Source: a bacterium
GTDB lineage: Bacteria > Vulcanimicrobiota > Xenobia > Xenobiales > JADMJV01
Direction: 5' to 3'
Length of the DNA stretch: 58,371 nt
NCBI GenBank assembly: GCA_018780265.1
Contig: JADMJV010000006.1
Coordinates: 8,478-66,848 of the forward strand
In this document: one piece after another, positions 8,833 through 17,945 of the stretch
Layout of the letters: every line of letters starts with the position of its first letter
How positions within the stretch are numbered: the first letter of the stretch is position 1
Made by a program: the position numbers and the translations under genes
The notes under the pieces: generated by a model
Told to the model about the DNA's origin: nothing
The model's database searches: none
The model's input: only the letters and a program-made list of their open reading frames with translations

Positions 8833-9724
8833 CCGTAATCGGCATCTGCTGACCCGAGCGTTCCACCTGAAAATTGAGCGTGGTGGCGTTGCGCAACTCC
8901 ATAATCAGATTGGTCACGTCTTCCACACCGCGGGCCGGCTTGGAATTGAGGGACAAAACCACGTCGCCCGTCTGAATCCCCAGTCGATGGAAAGGGTTGG
9001 CCGTGTTGGTGTAGTTGATCTTGACACCCACGGTCTCGCCGCCGCGCATCTCCGGTTGAACCAGAATATTCCTCACCCACGAGCCTTTGTTTTCCAGATC
9101 GTCGCGCAACTGACGGCTGGTTTTGTAGGGTTGATCCATGGCCGCCATCATACCGTTGGTGGGGGTGATCGCAAAAGGGTTTCCAGCGGGGGTGAGCGGA
9201 GGCGGGGCAGGAGTACTGCCCAGGTTGGCCAGAGCCATCGAGATGGTGTGTTCCTGATTGCGCGGGTCGCGCAGGCGGGCCTGAAAAGCGCCCACTTCGA
9301 TCACTTTGAAGCCCATCCACTCTTCCCCAACCCCCACCACCTGAGTTTCCTGACCTATTTGCAGGACAGCCAGAGCCTGGCCCTGACCCTCAAGCGTCCC
9401 GGCCAACTGGGGCAGAGCCGTAGCATTGGCACCTGTGGGTGGGGGGATTGGACCGGGCTGACCCGGCCCACCCTGCACTGTGGTGTTGCCCAGACTGGGA
9501 CCGGGATCGTTGACGATCGGCTTGTGGGATTCAAGCAGCGCCGTCAACTCGCCGCGCGATTTAATCGAATTGAGGGGAACCACACTGCCCGAAGTGGCGG
9601 CCTGCTGGCGCTGGGGACGATTGCTGAACTGACGCTCCATCACCGCACAGGCCACATCTCCGCACAGGTAGGCCAGAATGGCGATGCTAAGCAGAGGGAG
9701 GGCCGGGTGCTGGGGTAGCTTCAC
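8816..9724 (-). CDS. gspC: Type II secretion inner-membrane protein GspC (PDZ form)
   Basis: 302 residues. A short cytoplasmic start is followed by one membrane helix (about 9-27), a linker, a homology-region-like beta segment (about 100-165, GTLEGQGQALAVLQ) and a C-terminal PDZ domain (about 215-300: FHRLGIQTGDVVLSLN). This is the GspC/PulC plan, in which the homology region contacts the secretin N0 domain. GTG start overlaps the upstream gene's stop (GTGA). It lies beside the gsp operon but on the opposite strand, separated from it by one gene. Identity is moderate and the architecture is convincing in context. Confidence 0.8.
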   Translation of the reverse strand: MKLPQHPALPLLSIAILAYLCGDVACAVMERQFSNRPQRQQAATSGSVVPLNSIKSRGELTALLESHKPIVNDPGPSLGNTTVQGGPGQPGPIPPPTGANATALPQLAGTLEGQGQALAVLQIGQETQVVGVGEEWMGFKVIEVGAFQARLRDPRNQEHTISMALANLGSTPAPPPLTPAGNPFAITPTNGMMAAMDQPYKTSRQLRDDLENKGSWVRNILVQPEMRGGETVGVKINYTNTANPFHRLGIQTGDVVLSLNSKPARGVEDVTNLIMELRNATTLNFQVERSGQQMPITVTLEP

Positions 9725-10872
9725 TGCGAGTAGTGCTCCATGGCCAGGACAAAGGCGTCTTCGCCGGTCAGGTCCAGCTGCAGCTTGTCGGCAATCTGAG
9801 CCCAGGTTAACCCGGAAGTTCGATATTGCAAGATCTGACTCAAGTCTAGCTGGCTCATGCGGGCCAACTGCAATGCGATCCCTTGTTCGGCCAGCAGGTA
9901 GTTGCTCTTGAGCAAGGTGTGATCCTCGCTGCCGGACGCCTTATAAGCCCGCAACATCAAAGGACGCAAGGCCATCTTTTCATCCACGGTGAGTCGAAAG
10001 TGTTCGTAGCGCAGCGGCATCTCTTCGGGGAATTTCTTGCGTTTGCGGGCGCACAGCACGGTTCCTGGAGTAAAGCCGGTCAGAATCGGATAGATTCCCG
10101 TCAATGGGCCCCGCGTCAACACGTCGGGACGAAAACCGTAGGCCAAACAGATCTCCGACCAGCTCAACTGCTGACCACCGCGGGCGCCCAGCACCGACTC
10201 CATCGGCAGGGGACGAGTGTGGGCCAGCACCCCGGCCAGCACCCAATCGCCCACCACCAGGGCACCTTTTCCGGCCGTTTCCAAAAGCAAATCTTCGGGC
10301 ACACCAAAGGGGTCGTCTAAAGCCCGCCGGATATTTCGAATCTCGTCCTCGTCCAGGCGAAAGCGCTCCACCATGGTCGAGGTGGGCACGGTGGGGGGAA
10401 AAGCATTGATCGTCAGATCGCGACGCAGCCCCGAGTAAACGTCGGGCAAGTAATGCAACAGTTTGGGCTTATAAAAAGTAACTCCCAACTGCAAGAGGCC
10501 ACGAACCACCACGGGCAGGGTGTTGGGGTCGATCTCGACGCGCTCGGCCACCTCCATCCAGCGCATCTGGCGGCGCAGTTCGAGCAGTTCATTGAGGCTG
10601 GCGCCCTTGTGCATCATGCTTAAAGCGATAATGGCATCGGAGTAAGAATAGCCGGCCAGAAACATCTCCTGAGGCACCCGCGCCGGAATCTCGTAGCTGT
10701 CCGCCAGCCACTCACAGGCAAAGCGCATATCCACCACGGCCCGCCCTGAGGGCACCTGTGGCAGGGGTGCCACGGCCGCAGTTTCTGGGTCTTGGGCGGC
10801 CGGTTGGGCCCCAACCAGAGGCGCTGTCGACAAGATTCCCAAAAGGATCCATGGAAAAATCTGCAACTTCAT
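9721..10872 (-). CDS. Exported helical-repeat protein of unknown function, paired with gspC
   Basis: 383 residues from the ATG at 10870-10872, chosen for its signal peptide (MKLQIFPWILLGILSTAPLVGAQ). The frame runs further upstream, but that would overlap the divergent gspI start. There are at least three copies of a helical unit with a tryptophan hallmark: WMEVAERVEIDP (near 130), WSEICLAYGFRPD (near 255) and WAQIADKLQLDL (near 360). Each follows a helix rich in Ala/Leu and an LLELR- or ILQYR-type helix. It is translationally coupled to gspC and divergent from gspI, so an accessory periplasmic role in type II secretion is a reasonable inference. I do not recognise the family. Confidence 0.7.
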   Translation of the reverse strand: MKLQIFPWILLGILSTAPLVGAQPAAQDPETAAVAPLPQVPSGRAVVDMRFACEWLADSYEIPARVPQEMFLAGYSYSDAIIALSMMHKGASLNELLELRRQMRWMEVAERVEIDPNTLPVVVRGLLQLGVTFYKPKLLHYLPDVYSGLRRDLTINAFPPTVPTSTMVERFRLDEDEIRNIRRALDDPFGVPEDLLLETAGKGALVVGDWVLAGVLAHTRPLPMESVLGARGGQQLSWSEICLAYGFRPDVLTRGPLTGIYPILTGFTPGTVLCARKRKKFPEEMPLRYEHFRLTVDEKMALRPLMLRAYKASGSEDHTLLKSNYLLAEQGIALQLARMSQLDLSQILQYRTSGLTWAQIADKLQLDLTGEDAFVLAMEHYSQ

Positions 10873-10931
10873 AGGGGGGAACGTTATTCTTTGAGGAACA
10901 AAGCACCTGCGTTGTAGAAAGAAGGTTTTTG

Positions 10932-11405
10932 GTGAATCGTCCCCGGCTCCAAACCGTTGCATTTACTCTGACAGAGGTGTTACTTGCGCTGGGCCTGGCC
11001 ACCATCGTATTGGGCGTGGTGCTGCAAAGCGCCACCCGCGATATGCTCAGCGTGTCCCAGACCCCGCAAAAGTTTCAGGCCTTGCTGCGCGCCAGCCAGG
11101 TGCTTGAAGTGCGCATGGAGGAGGACCGAATCGGCGGAGACCCTCGCGGCAGCGTGGGCGAAAAATTTCCCTACGACCTGAGCACCAAACCGGTGGTGAC
11201 GGACCCCCGCGTCGAGCAGGTCGAAGTGGCCGTGAGTGCCGGCCGGGGTAGACGAGAAAGCGTCTCGGCCTATCGGCTGCGTGTTCGCCGACCCAACAAA
11301 CCCAAAGCTGAAGCCAGCCCCACTCCCACTCCTTCGCCCAGCGGCAATCCTGCCACAGCGCCCGATAGCGGCAATCTGCTTCCAGGGGTCACTCCCACTC
11401 AGTGA
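10932..11405 (+). CDS. gspI: Type II secretion minor pseudopilin, GspI-like
   Basis: 157 residues from GTG 10932. An adjacent TTG at 10929 is possible, but GAAAGAAGG (10917-10925) is better spaced for the GTG. The type IV prepilin signature AFTLTEVLLALGLATIVLG has Glu at mature position 5 and a hydrophobic helix. Only a short basic leader precedes it, and no Gly is seen at the usual -1 position (Ala here). The C-terminus is a Pro/Thr/Ser-rich tail. Position ahead of gspJ and gspK supports GspI, a tip pseudopilin. This is the first gene of the gsp operon. Confidence 0.7.
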   Translation: MNRPRLQTVAFTLTEVLLALGLATIVLGVVLQSATRDMLSVSQTPQKFQALLRASQVLEVRMEEDRIGGDPRGSVGEKFPYDLSTKPVVTDPRVEQVEVAVSAGRGRRESVSAYRLRVRRPNKPKAEASPTPTPSPSGNPATAPDSGNLLPGVTPTQ

Positions 11406-12049
11406 AGCGAGCCTTTACACTGTTGGAAATCCTTCTGGTGATGAGCCTGGTCAGCTTGCTGATGGGTATCTTGCTGACCGTGGTGGTGCGCATCTCTCGG
11501 CTCACCCGCTCCACCACGCAGGCTTCCTTGCGCCGTAAGCATTGGGTGGAGGCCGCCGAAGTTTTGCGCTGGCAACTGCGCAACATCCATGTGCCTGCGC
11601 CCGGCAAAGGCACACCCACCAACGCCATCACAGCCGGACTGGTGGGTACTCCCGACTCACCGCTATGGGGGGAGCACGGCACCACCGAGGGCCTGGATTG
11701 GCTCACCTTTCTGTCCACCCAGGCCAGGCGCCAAAAAGGCGTATGCGAAGTGACCTTTTGCTTGCAGGCACGCCAGGCAGGGGGCGCCTACGATCTGGCC
11801 TATCGCGAATTTCCCTTGCGCAACCGGGCCGGTCTGCACCCCTTGAGCGATGCCCCCGAGGCTCCCTGGAAAGTGTTGCTGGACAACGTCAATCACCTTT
11901 CCGTCGACTATTCAGAGGACGGCTGGATCTGGAGCCGGGACTGGACCCAGACCGCCGTTCCCCGGCGCATCCGCGTTCATCTGGAAGCACGCAATCTGCC
12001 GGTGCTGGATTTTCAAGTGACGCCCGGAATGGGGGGTGGACGATGGTAA
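11402..12049 (+). CDS. gspJ: Type II secretion minor pseudopilin GspJ
   Basis: 215 residues, starting at GTG 11402 inside the gspI stop (GTGA). The N-terminus MKRAFTLLEILLVMSLVSLLMGIL is a classic N-methylated pilin helix with Glu5, again with Ala before the Phe. The body has the larger size and beta-rich character of GspJ, including SDAPEAPWKVLLDNVNHLSV and IRVHLEAR near the end. GspI, GspJ and GspK form the tip of the pseudopilus. The 3' end overlaps gspK by 7 nt. Confidence 0.8.
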   Translation: MKRAFTLLEILLVMSLVSLLMGILLTVVVRISRLTRSTTQASLRRKHWVEAAEVLRWQLRNIHVPAPGKGTPTNAITAGLVGTPDSPLWGEHGTTEGLDWLTFLSTQARRQKGVCEVTFCLQARQAGGAYDLAYREFPLRNRAGLHPLSDAPEAPWKVLLDNVNHLSVDYSEDGWIWSRDWTQTAVPRRIRVHLEARNLPVLDFQVTPGMGGGRW

Positions 12050-13020
12050 TCCTGCTGGTGCTGGGTATGCTTTTGTTGCTCATCGTCTTTGGAATTCAGT
12101 TGGGAGAAGCGGCCTCTACCTTGCACCGTCTTGAAGACCGGGTGCGCCTGCGCGAGGTCAACTATCAAGTAGCGCGCTCAGCCGTGGAGTTGGCCATCGA
12201 ACTGCTCAAGGTGGACGAAATCGACGTAGATTCGGCCCGCGACCCCTGGGCCCTGGGCAGCCAGAGACTGCGCTGGGAGGGACGCGATCTCTTTTTGGAA
12301 ATTCGCGATGAGGAAAGTCGCTTTCCCCTGAACTTGCTGCCCGTCGAAAAAGACGCCGAGCCGGACCTCGAGTATTTTGCCAAATCGCTCGAGCGTCTGC
12401 TGACCAAAGCCGGTCTGGGGGGCGCCCCGGCCGTGGCCAGCCTGCAAGACTGGATGGACCTGGACGACGATGTGCGCAGCTCCGGGGCCGAACAGGGCAG
12501 TTATCCCCAACTGGTCGTAAAGAACGGGCCCCTCGACAACGTGGACGAGCTCAATCAGTTGCGGGGCTGGGGCCCCCCCCAGCTGGCGCCGCCGGCCCCC
12601 CTGGACCCGGCCAGTCCGCGCCTCGAGGAGTACAAAACCGTTCTGCGGGGCAGCGACTCCAATTCGGGCCTGAGCAACTGGGGCGACTTCGTTTCCGCCT
12701 ATGCGCTGGGTAAGGTCAATGCCAATACCGCCCCCAAAGAGGTTTTAGGCTGCCTTGATCAGGCAATGAGCGATAGCGTTGTCACGGAGCTTATCGCTTA
12801 TCGCTCTCGAAATGTTCTCCACAATCAGGAGGACTTGAAGAAAATTCCAGGCATAGACCAGGATCTTGCTTTTCGACTGGGCAAGGTGATGGGCTATGCC
12901 AGCCAGGTGTTTCGTGTTCGCGTAGTGGTCACCAGTCAGGAAGTCCCCCTGGAGGTGGAGGCCATGCTCGAACGCAAAAGCCAGGAAGAAATCGTAGTCC
13001 GTTATTGGAGGGCGCGCTGA
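12043..13020 (+). CDS. gspK: Type II secretion pseudopilin tip protein GspK
   Basis: 325 residues from ATG 12043; the frame upstream of it is antisense-free but overlaps gspJ and has no nearer start. After an N-terminal hydrophobic helix (VILLVLGMLLLLIVFG), the GspK core is recognisable: DEESRFPLNLLP (about 87-98), LQDWMDLDDDVR (about 135), DNVDELNQLRGW (about 165) and VNANTAPKEVLGCL (about 225), the helix-hairpin-helix-like conserved part. The N-terminus lacks the usual basic leader and Gly cleavage site, which is unusual. Confidence 0.85.
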   Translation: MVILLVLGMLLLLIVFGIQLGEAASTLHRLEDRVRLREVNYQVARSAVELAIELLKVDEIDVDSARDPWALGSQRLRWEGRDLFLEIRDEESRFPLNLLPVEKDAEPDLEYFAKSLERLLTKAGLGGAPAVASLQDWMDLDDDVRSSGAEQGSYPQLVVKNGPLDNVDELNQLRGWGPPQLAPPAPLDPASPRLEEYKTVLRGSDSNSGLSNWGDFVSAYALGKVNANTAPKEVLGCLDQAMSDSVVTELIAYRSRNVLHNQEDLKKIPGIDQDLAFRLGKVMGYASQVFRVRVVVTSQEVPLEVEAMLERKSQEEIVVRYWRAR

Positions 13021-14354
13021 GTCTTTACAGCGTAGGCAAAGACTTTGGAACGACCGGCACTCGCGCAGTGTCGGTCGGTTTGATCGGGGGAAGCATCATC
13101 CCCCTCGAAAAGGGAGGCAAACCCATTGCGGTAGCCCCCAGCCACTGCTTTACCTACCGTAAAGTGCGCCTGCCCCAGGCCAACGCCAAAGCCCGCCGCC
13201 GCATCGTGCAAGAAGAATTGACCTTTGGCTTGCCTCTGCCTCTCCACCAATGCGTCTGGGATTATTACCTGCAGGCAGGTCCCGAGGCTTTTGCGGTAGT
13301 AGCCCAACAGGGCCGCTGGCAAAGTCTGAGTTCTCGTTGGGGGGCGGTTCAAGGGGCTGATCCCGAGCCGCTCTGCTACCTGCGGGCGGCCACCTACATG
13401 CAGGTCAGCGACGCTTTGATGGTAGATTTCGGAGCCTCCCACACCACCTGGATGGCCATTAGCGGCGGCAAGATCGACTGGGTCCGCACCATGATGCGAG
13501 GCGGCCAGGCACTATCGCAAAAGCTGGCCGACGAATCGCGCATTCCTCTGGGCGAAGCCGAGGACCTGAAGCGCCGTCGAGGCACCGAGATGCCGGCCAT
13601 CCAGGCCTTCCTTAACGAATTACTGGAAGAAGCCATGCTGCCCAAGCCGCTGGCTCATCGACGCGTGCTACTGTGCGGGGGCGGGGCCAGCCTGCCGGGC
13701 CTGCGCGCCTTTCTGCACACCCAGTTGGGGGTCGAACCAGAGTCCTTTCCCATGCCCGCTTTACTCAGTCCTAACGAGCACGTTTCGGCGCTGGGAGCCG
13801 CCCTCAGTGGACGGTTTGGCCAGCAGCGCCTGCACCTGGACAGCTCGGCCATTGCCTCCAGCGGCGAAGGCTCGGTGAATGTGTGGATTGCCATTGCCAG
13901 CGCCTGCCTGGGGCTGTGGGTGGCCGGAGTGGAGATTCGCTACCAGGGCCTGGTACGTCAGAACCAGTCCCTGCGCGGGCAGTTCCGCAAATCAGCCAGC
14001 CAGATGGGGGTGAAGTTGCCCGAAACGGTGACCACCCCGGGCCAGGCTGAGAAATGGTTGGCCCAGCAGCAAAAATACCGTCAGGGGGTGCGCACTCGCT
14101 CGGTTGGCTTCGTGACGGACGGTATTTCCAAAGCCGCACAGGCTCTGCGCGAAGTGGGTGAATGTCAGCTTTACAGCATCGTTTATGACGAGGGTAAACT
14201 GACGCTGGAAGGCGAGGCGCCCAGCAACCTCAAGGCCCAACAGTTGAGGCAAAAGTGGGGACAGGTCTTTCCCGATCTGAAACAGGTCAAGTTGCAGCCT
14301 GGCACGGGCGGGCGTTTTCGATTTGAATTTGAAGGCGGCCTGCCCAAATCATGA
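13005..14354 (+). CDS. gspL: Type II secretion assembly protein GspL (actin-like)
   Basis: About 449 residues from TTG 13005, which lies within the gspK end. GGAGG at 13006-13010 would instead suit a CTG at 13017, so the exact start is unsettled. About 1-280 is an actin-like ATPase-fold cytoplasmic domain (VDFGASHTTWMAISGG, then RRVLLCGGGASLPGL and HVSALGAALSG) as in GspL/PilM. One membrane helix follows (about 290-308), then a periplasmic coiled segment and a ferredoxin-like domain at the end. GspL links the GspE ATPase to GspM in the inner membrane. Confidence 0.85.
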   Translation: MEGALSLYSVGKDFGTTGTRAVSVGLIGGSIIPLEKGGKPIAVAPSHCFTYRKVRLPQANAKARRRIVQEELTFGLPLPLHQCVWDYYLQAGPEAFAVVAQQGRWQSLSSRWGAVQGADPEPLCYLRAATYMQVSDALMVDFGASHTTWMAISGGKIDWVRTMMRGGQALSQKLADESRIPLGEAEDLKRRRGTEMPAIQAFLNELLEEAMLPKPLAHRRVLLCGGGASLPGLRAFLHTQLGVEPESFPMPALLSPNEHVSALGAALSGRFGQQRLHLDSSAIASSGEGSVNVWIAIASACLGLWVAGVEIRYQGLVRQNQSLRGQFRKSASQMGVKLPETVTTPGQAEKWLAQQQKYRQGVRTRSVGFVTDGISKAAQALREVGECQLYSIVYDEGKLTLEGEAPSNLKAQQLRQKWGQVFPDLKQVKLQPGTGGRFRFEFEGGLPKS

Positions 14355-14800
14355 ACACTCCACAACGCATCCTGCTGGCTTTTTTGGGAGTGCTATTGCT
14401 GTGGGGCAGTTGGCGCCAGATGGCGCTTAATACGTTGCGCCAGCAGGTCAATGAAGAAGAAAGCGGTCAGCGCCGCTTTCTAGCCACCCTGGCCACGGCC
14501 GCTCAGGACAATCAACCGTTGCCCCCCGACCCCAAACCCGATGCCCTGGACTGGCTTTCGACCAACGTGTTTAAGGGGGGCCTGGACCGTCACATCCTTA
14601 CCAACAGTCCGACCGCTGGCGGAGCCGGTGCCGAAGTCAAGTTGCGCAATCTGTCCCCCAAGCAGGTATTGCACCTGTTAGAGAAGATGACCAAGGTCAA
14701 TCTGATCGTGCGTCGCCTGATGCTTTCCGATCTGGGGAGCCGGTCGGTATGGGAAGTCCATCTGATCGTGGAAAATCCCAAGCAGGAAGTAGCTCCATGA
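14351..14800 (+). CDS. gspM: Type II secretion protein GspM-like
   Basis: 149 residues. ATG overlaps the gspL stop (ATGA). There is a short N-terminal cytoplasmic tail, one membrane helix (ILLAFLGVLLLWG), a helical linker and a small periplasmic alpha/beta domain (LSPKQVLHLLEKMTKVNLIVRRLML then WEVHLIVE), which is the GspM layout. Sequence identity is weak, as is normal for GspM. The assignment rests on topology and on its place between gspL and gspN. Confidence 0.75.
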   Translation: MNTPQRILLAFLGVLLLWGSWRQMALNTLRQQVNEEESGQRRFLATLATAAQDNQPLPPDPKPDALDWLSTNVFKGGLDRHILTNSPTAGGAGAEVKLRNLSPKQVLHLLEKMTKVNLIVRRLMLSDLGSRSVWEVHLIVENPKQEVAP

Positions 14801-15513
14801 TCGGCCGCATCCTGCTTTTCCTGGGTATTTTCGTGGCCACGGTAGTCTGGCATTTCCCCTACGACCGTGCCATCGCTGATCGGGTAGCCCGACTGGAGAA
14901 TCGCACCGGTATTCAGGTCGATTACACGCCCCTGAGCGCCTCGGCGGGCGGAGTCGAGTGGCGAGATGTGCGTCTGACCACTCGGGCCGGCGTTCAGGTG
15001 GCCTTTGATCAGGCCACCCTCAAACCCACCTGGAGTGGAATGTCGGCCCAGGCCATCCAGGGCAAAGGTCAAGCCCGATTGGTCATGGGCCGCAGCGGCG
15101 AACTCACGGTGCGCACCGACCAACTGAAGATCGACAGCGGCTCCCCCCAATTTGGCAACATGATTGTGACCGGCAACATCACCCACAACCTGAGTCGCAG
15201 TAGCGGAGAAGGCAATGTGCGGTTGGAATTGCCCAACCACAAAATCCCTCTGCCGGTGGACCAGATCACTTTTGAGGTGGGCAGCCACATCTTTTGGCAG
15301 GACCGGGGGCTGGGCTATGAAGTGCGGGCCGAGGTCAAACTGACAGGCGGGTCCGAGATGGCAGCCGACGGCAACCTGCTGCTCGAGCCGGCGATCGGGC
15401 AGCCCGCCAGGCTAAGCGGTAGTATCAACTTTCAGACCAAACTGGGTAAGGGCCGACTGATTTTGATGGGCAACTGGAAGTCCCCCCAATGGACGGTGGA
15501 ATACGACAAATGA
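14797..15513 (+). CDS. gspN: Type II secretion protein GspN-like
   Basis: 238 residues from ATG 14797, overlapping the gspM stop (ATGA) and preceded by AGCAGGAAG. One N-terminal membrane helix (LLFLGIFVATVVWHF) is followed by an all-beta periplasmic domain with AsmA/GspN-like character (GVEWRDVRLTTRAGVQV, LKIDSGSPQFGN, KGRLILMGNWKSPQWTV). GspN is an optional component of type II systems. Its ATGA overlap with gspD supports co-expression. Called from topology and position. Confidence 0.75.
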   Translation: MIGRILLFLGIFVATVVWHFPYDRAIADRVARLENRTGIQVDYTPLSASAGGVEWRDVRLTTRAGVQVAFDQATLKPTWSGMSAQAIQGKGQARLVMGRSGELTVRTDQLKIDSGSPQFGNMIVTGNITHNLSRSSGEGNVRLELPNHKIPLPVDQITFEVGSHIFWQDRGLGYEVRAEVKLTGGSEMAADGNLLLEPAIGQPARLSGSINFQTKLGKGRLILMGNWKSPQWTVEYDK

Positions 15514-17945
15514 AAAAGACGCTCGCACTGCTGCTGCTGACCCTGCCCCTGTGGGCTCAACCGCCTGGCCCCACACCGCCAGCCCAGGGCCCTCTTCTCA
15601 AATCGCCCCACGGCCAACGGATGATCAACGGCCCCGTAAAAATGAACTACGAAAACCTGGATATTCGGGTGCTGGCCAAACTGGTCTCCGAGTTGAGCGG
15701 CCGCAATATCGTGTTGGATGACCGGGTGCAGGGTAAGGTTACCTTGCTCTCCAGTCGAGAAATGAGCGGTGCCGAGGTCTACGACCTCTTTATGATGGCC
15801 CTGGAGCGCTACGGCTACACGGTCAAATCCAAAAACGGCTACGACCTGGTTTTACCGGTGGCCGATGCGCGCAAACTGGCTCCCTTTCAGCTCCGCGTCA
15901 AAGGCGGCGGACCTCAGCCTGTGCTGGGACTGATCCTGCTCAAAAACGCCGACGTCAATCAATTGCAAACGGCACTTCGCCCCCTGGTCAGCGACCAAAA
16001 CCTGCTGCAGGCCTATCCCAATGCCAGAGCCATCATTCTGGTCGACAAGCCCTCGGTGGTGCGCAAGGTCGCCGACCTGGCCCGACAGATGGACCAGGCT
16101 ACCCCCAACAGCCGGATCCAGGTACTCAAGCTGGTCTATGCCGAGTCTGACAAGCTGGCCCCCGTGCTCCAGCAAGTGCTGACGCGCAGCAACATCATGC
16201 CGGGCGACGCTCCGACGCCCAAGGTGGGCTCGTTCGCACCGGCCAACTCGATTGTAATCCAGGGCAGCGACGAGCAGATCGCCATCGCCGCGCGTATGAT
16301 CAAGCGACTGGACCAGCCGAGATCGGCCCCCGATCAGATCGAAAAGCCCCAGTTTTACGTCCATTTTCTCCAATACTCCAAGGCCGAAGACACCGCCAAG
16401 GTGCTCTCCAGCCTGCTAGGAGACACTCAAGACGCCCAGCGCAAGCAACAAAAACTGGACAAAGGCAACATCCAGGACAATTCGGTCGTGGACCTGATCA
16501 AGCAACAACAGTCCTTTCCTCAACTGCCCGACCGCTACGAAGGCGACAACTTCCTGGCGCCCGGTGGCGGTAGTCAGGCCAATCAACAGATCGCCTTCAT
16601 TTCTTCCAAGGTGGCTTTTGACAGCGAAACAAACTCGCTTGTTTTCTTCATGTCGCCTTCGGAATACACCAAGGTCGAGGAATTGCTGGCCGAGATCGAC
16701 GTTCCGCGCAAACAGGTGTTGGTGCTGGGAATGGTGGCCGAAGTATCGCTCTCGCGTCTGCTCCAAACCGGCGCCAAGCTGCAAGTTGCCGGAGCGGATG
16801 GCCTGCTGGCTTCGTTCAATGGCGGCCTCACCGAGGAAGGCCTGCTCTCCTCACTGGCTTCCGGGTCCTTTACCGTGGGAACCTTGGGCAGCAACAATGT
16901 ACGCACCATCAATGTGGGCGGTCGCGAGGTGCGTGTGCCTACCTTCTTCGCCTTCCTGAGTTCGGTCAGCAACACCACCGATTTCAACCTGATCTCCTCG
17001 CCCCGCATTCTCACCTCGGATCACAAGGAAGGCGTCGTAGAGGTGGGCGACGTGGTGCCCTTTGCTACCGGTGCTCGCTTTGACAACTTTGGTCAACCTC
17101 TGATCACCTACGACTACAAGAAAGTGGGCATCAAGTTAGCCTTCACGCCCCATGTCAGTCAGTCCGACACCATCCGTCTCGACCTGGACCAACAGATCCA
17201 GGAAACCACCGACTTTTTACGTCAGAATCTGGGCGGATTTGGCTACGTGATCCCGCTGATATCCAATCGCAGCGTCAAGACGCAAGTAACGGTGAAGGAA
17301 GGCGAGACACTCCTGATCGGGGGTCTGATCTCCAAGCGAACGCTGGACGTAATCAAAAAGGTGCCGATTTTGGGAGACATCCCGCTGATCGACAATTTTT
17401 TCAAGGAGACCAATAAGGAAGAGCGCAAAACCACGCTCTTTATCGCTCTCACCCCATACATCATCCATCACCCCGACGACGTAGCCCGGCTCGACAGACC
17501 CTACGACCGCTTTGCCAAAGAACTCGGCAAGCCCTCGGACGCCCAACACGAGCCGCGCCCCCCCTCCGAGCGCTACCCGGTCCAGGAACCCTACGGGCCA
17601 GCCGCTGCGACCGCTCCGGCAGACGGCACCCTGGTGCTGGAAAACCTCCAGATCAGCCCGCCTGACGCCGGCGACAGCCTGCGCCAGGCACGCGTGCGGG
17701 TGTGCAATCGCAACCCGTTTGAAGTGGAGATCATCCTTCGTCAACAGGTGCGGGCCCCGGGCGGAGTAGCGGCCGACACTCAAACCGAACCGCAACGCCT
17801 GGCTGCCAACGAAGAACGGGAAGTGGTGCTGCCCCCCTACCGTTTCCCTACCGCCAGCGGCGACTACTTCTTCGACGTCTCAGCCTGGATCGGAAGCCAA
17901 CAGGTAAGCCGTCTGCCTCTGCCCCGCAAGGTTGTGCTCAAATGA
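15510..17945 (+). CDS. gspD: Type II secretion secretin GspD
   Basis: 811 residues from ATG 15510, with signal peptide MKKTLALLLLTLPLWAQ. The N0 domain is near 45-120 (YENLDIRVLAKLVSELSG). N1, N2 and N3 repeats follow, with a long insert in N3, which resumes at VAFDSETNSLVFFM (about 370). The secretin core includes VEVGDVVPFATG (about 510), EGETLLIGGLI and VPILGDIPLIDNFF (about 610). After the normal end near 660 there are some 100 more residues forming an extra domain (LVLENLQISPPDAG onward). It builds the outer-membrane channel. No pilotin gene is evident nearby. Confidence 0.95.
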   Translation: MKKTLALLLLTLPLWAQPPGPTPPAQGPLLKSPHGQRMINGPVKMNYENLDIRVLAKLVSELSGRNIVLDDRVQGKVTLLSSREMSGAEVYDLFMMALERYGYTVKSKNGYDLVLPVADARKLAPFQLRVKGGGPQPVLGLILLKNADVNQLQTALRPLVSDQNLLQAYPNARAIILVDKPSVVRKVADLARQMDQATPNSRIQVLKLVYAESDKLAPVLQQVLTRSNIMPGDAPTPKVGSFAPANSIVIQGSDEQIAIAARMIKRLDQPRSAPDQIEKPQFYVHFLQYSKAEDTAKVLSSLLGDTQDAQRKQQKLDKGNIQDNSVVDLIKQQQSFPQLPDRYEGDNFLAPGGGSQANQQIAFISSKVAFDSETNSLVFFMSPSEYTKVEELLAEIDVPRKQVLVLGMVAEVSLSRLLQTGAKLQVAGADGLLASFNGGLTEEGLLSSLASGSFTVGTLGSNNVRTINVGGREVRVPTFFAFLSSVSNTTDFNLISSPRILTSDHKEGVVEVGDVVPFATGARFDNFGQPLITYDYKKVGIKLAFTPHVSQSDTIRLDLDQQIQETTDFLRQNLGGFGYVIPLISNRSVKTQVTVKEGETLLIGGLISKRTLDVIKKVPILGDIPLIDNFFKETNKEERKTTLFIALTPYIIHHPDDVARLDRPYDRFAKELGKPSDAQHEPRPPSERYPVQEPYGPAAATAPADGTLVLENLQISPPDAGDSLRQARVRVCNRNPFEVEIILRQQVRAPGGVAADTQTEPQRLAANEEREVVLPPYRFPTASGDYFFDVSAWIGSQQVSRLPLPRKVVLK

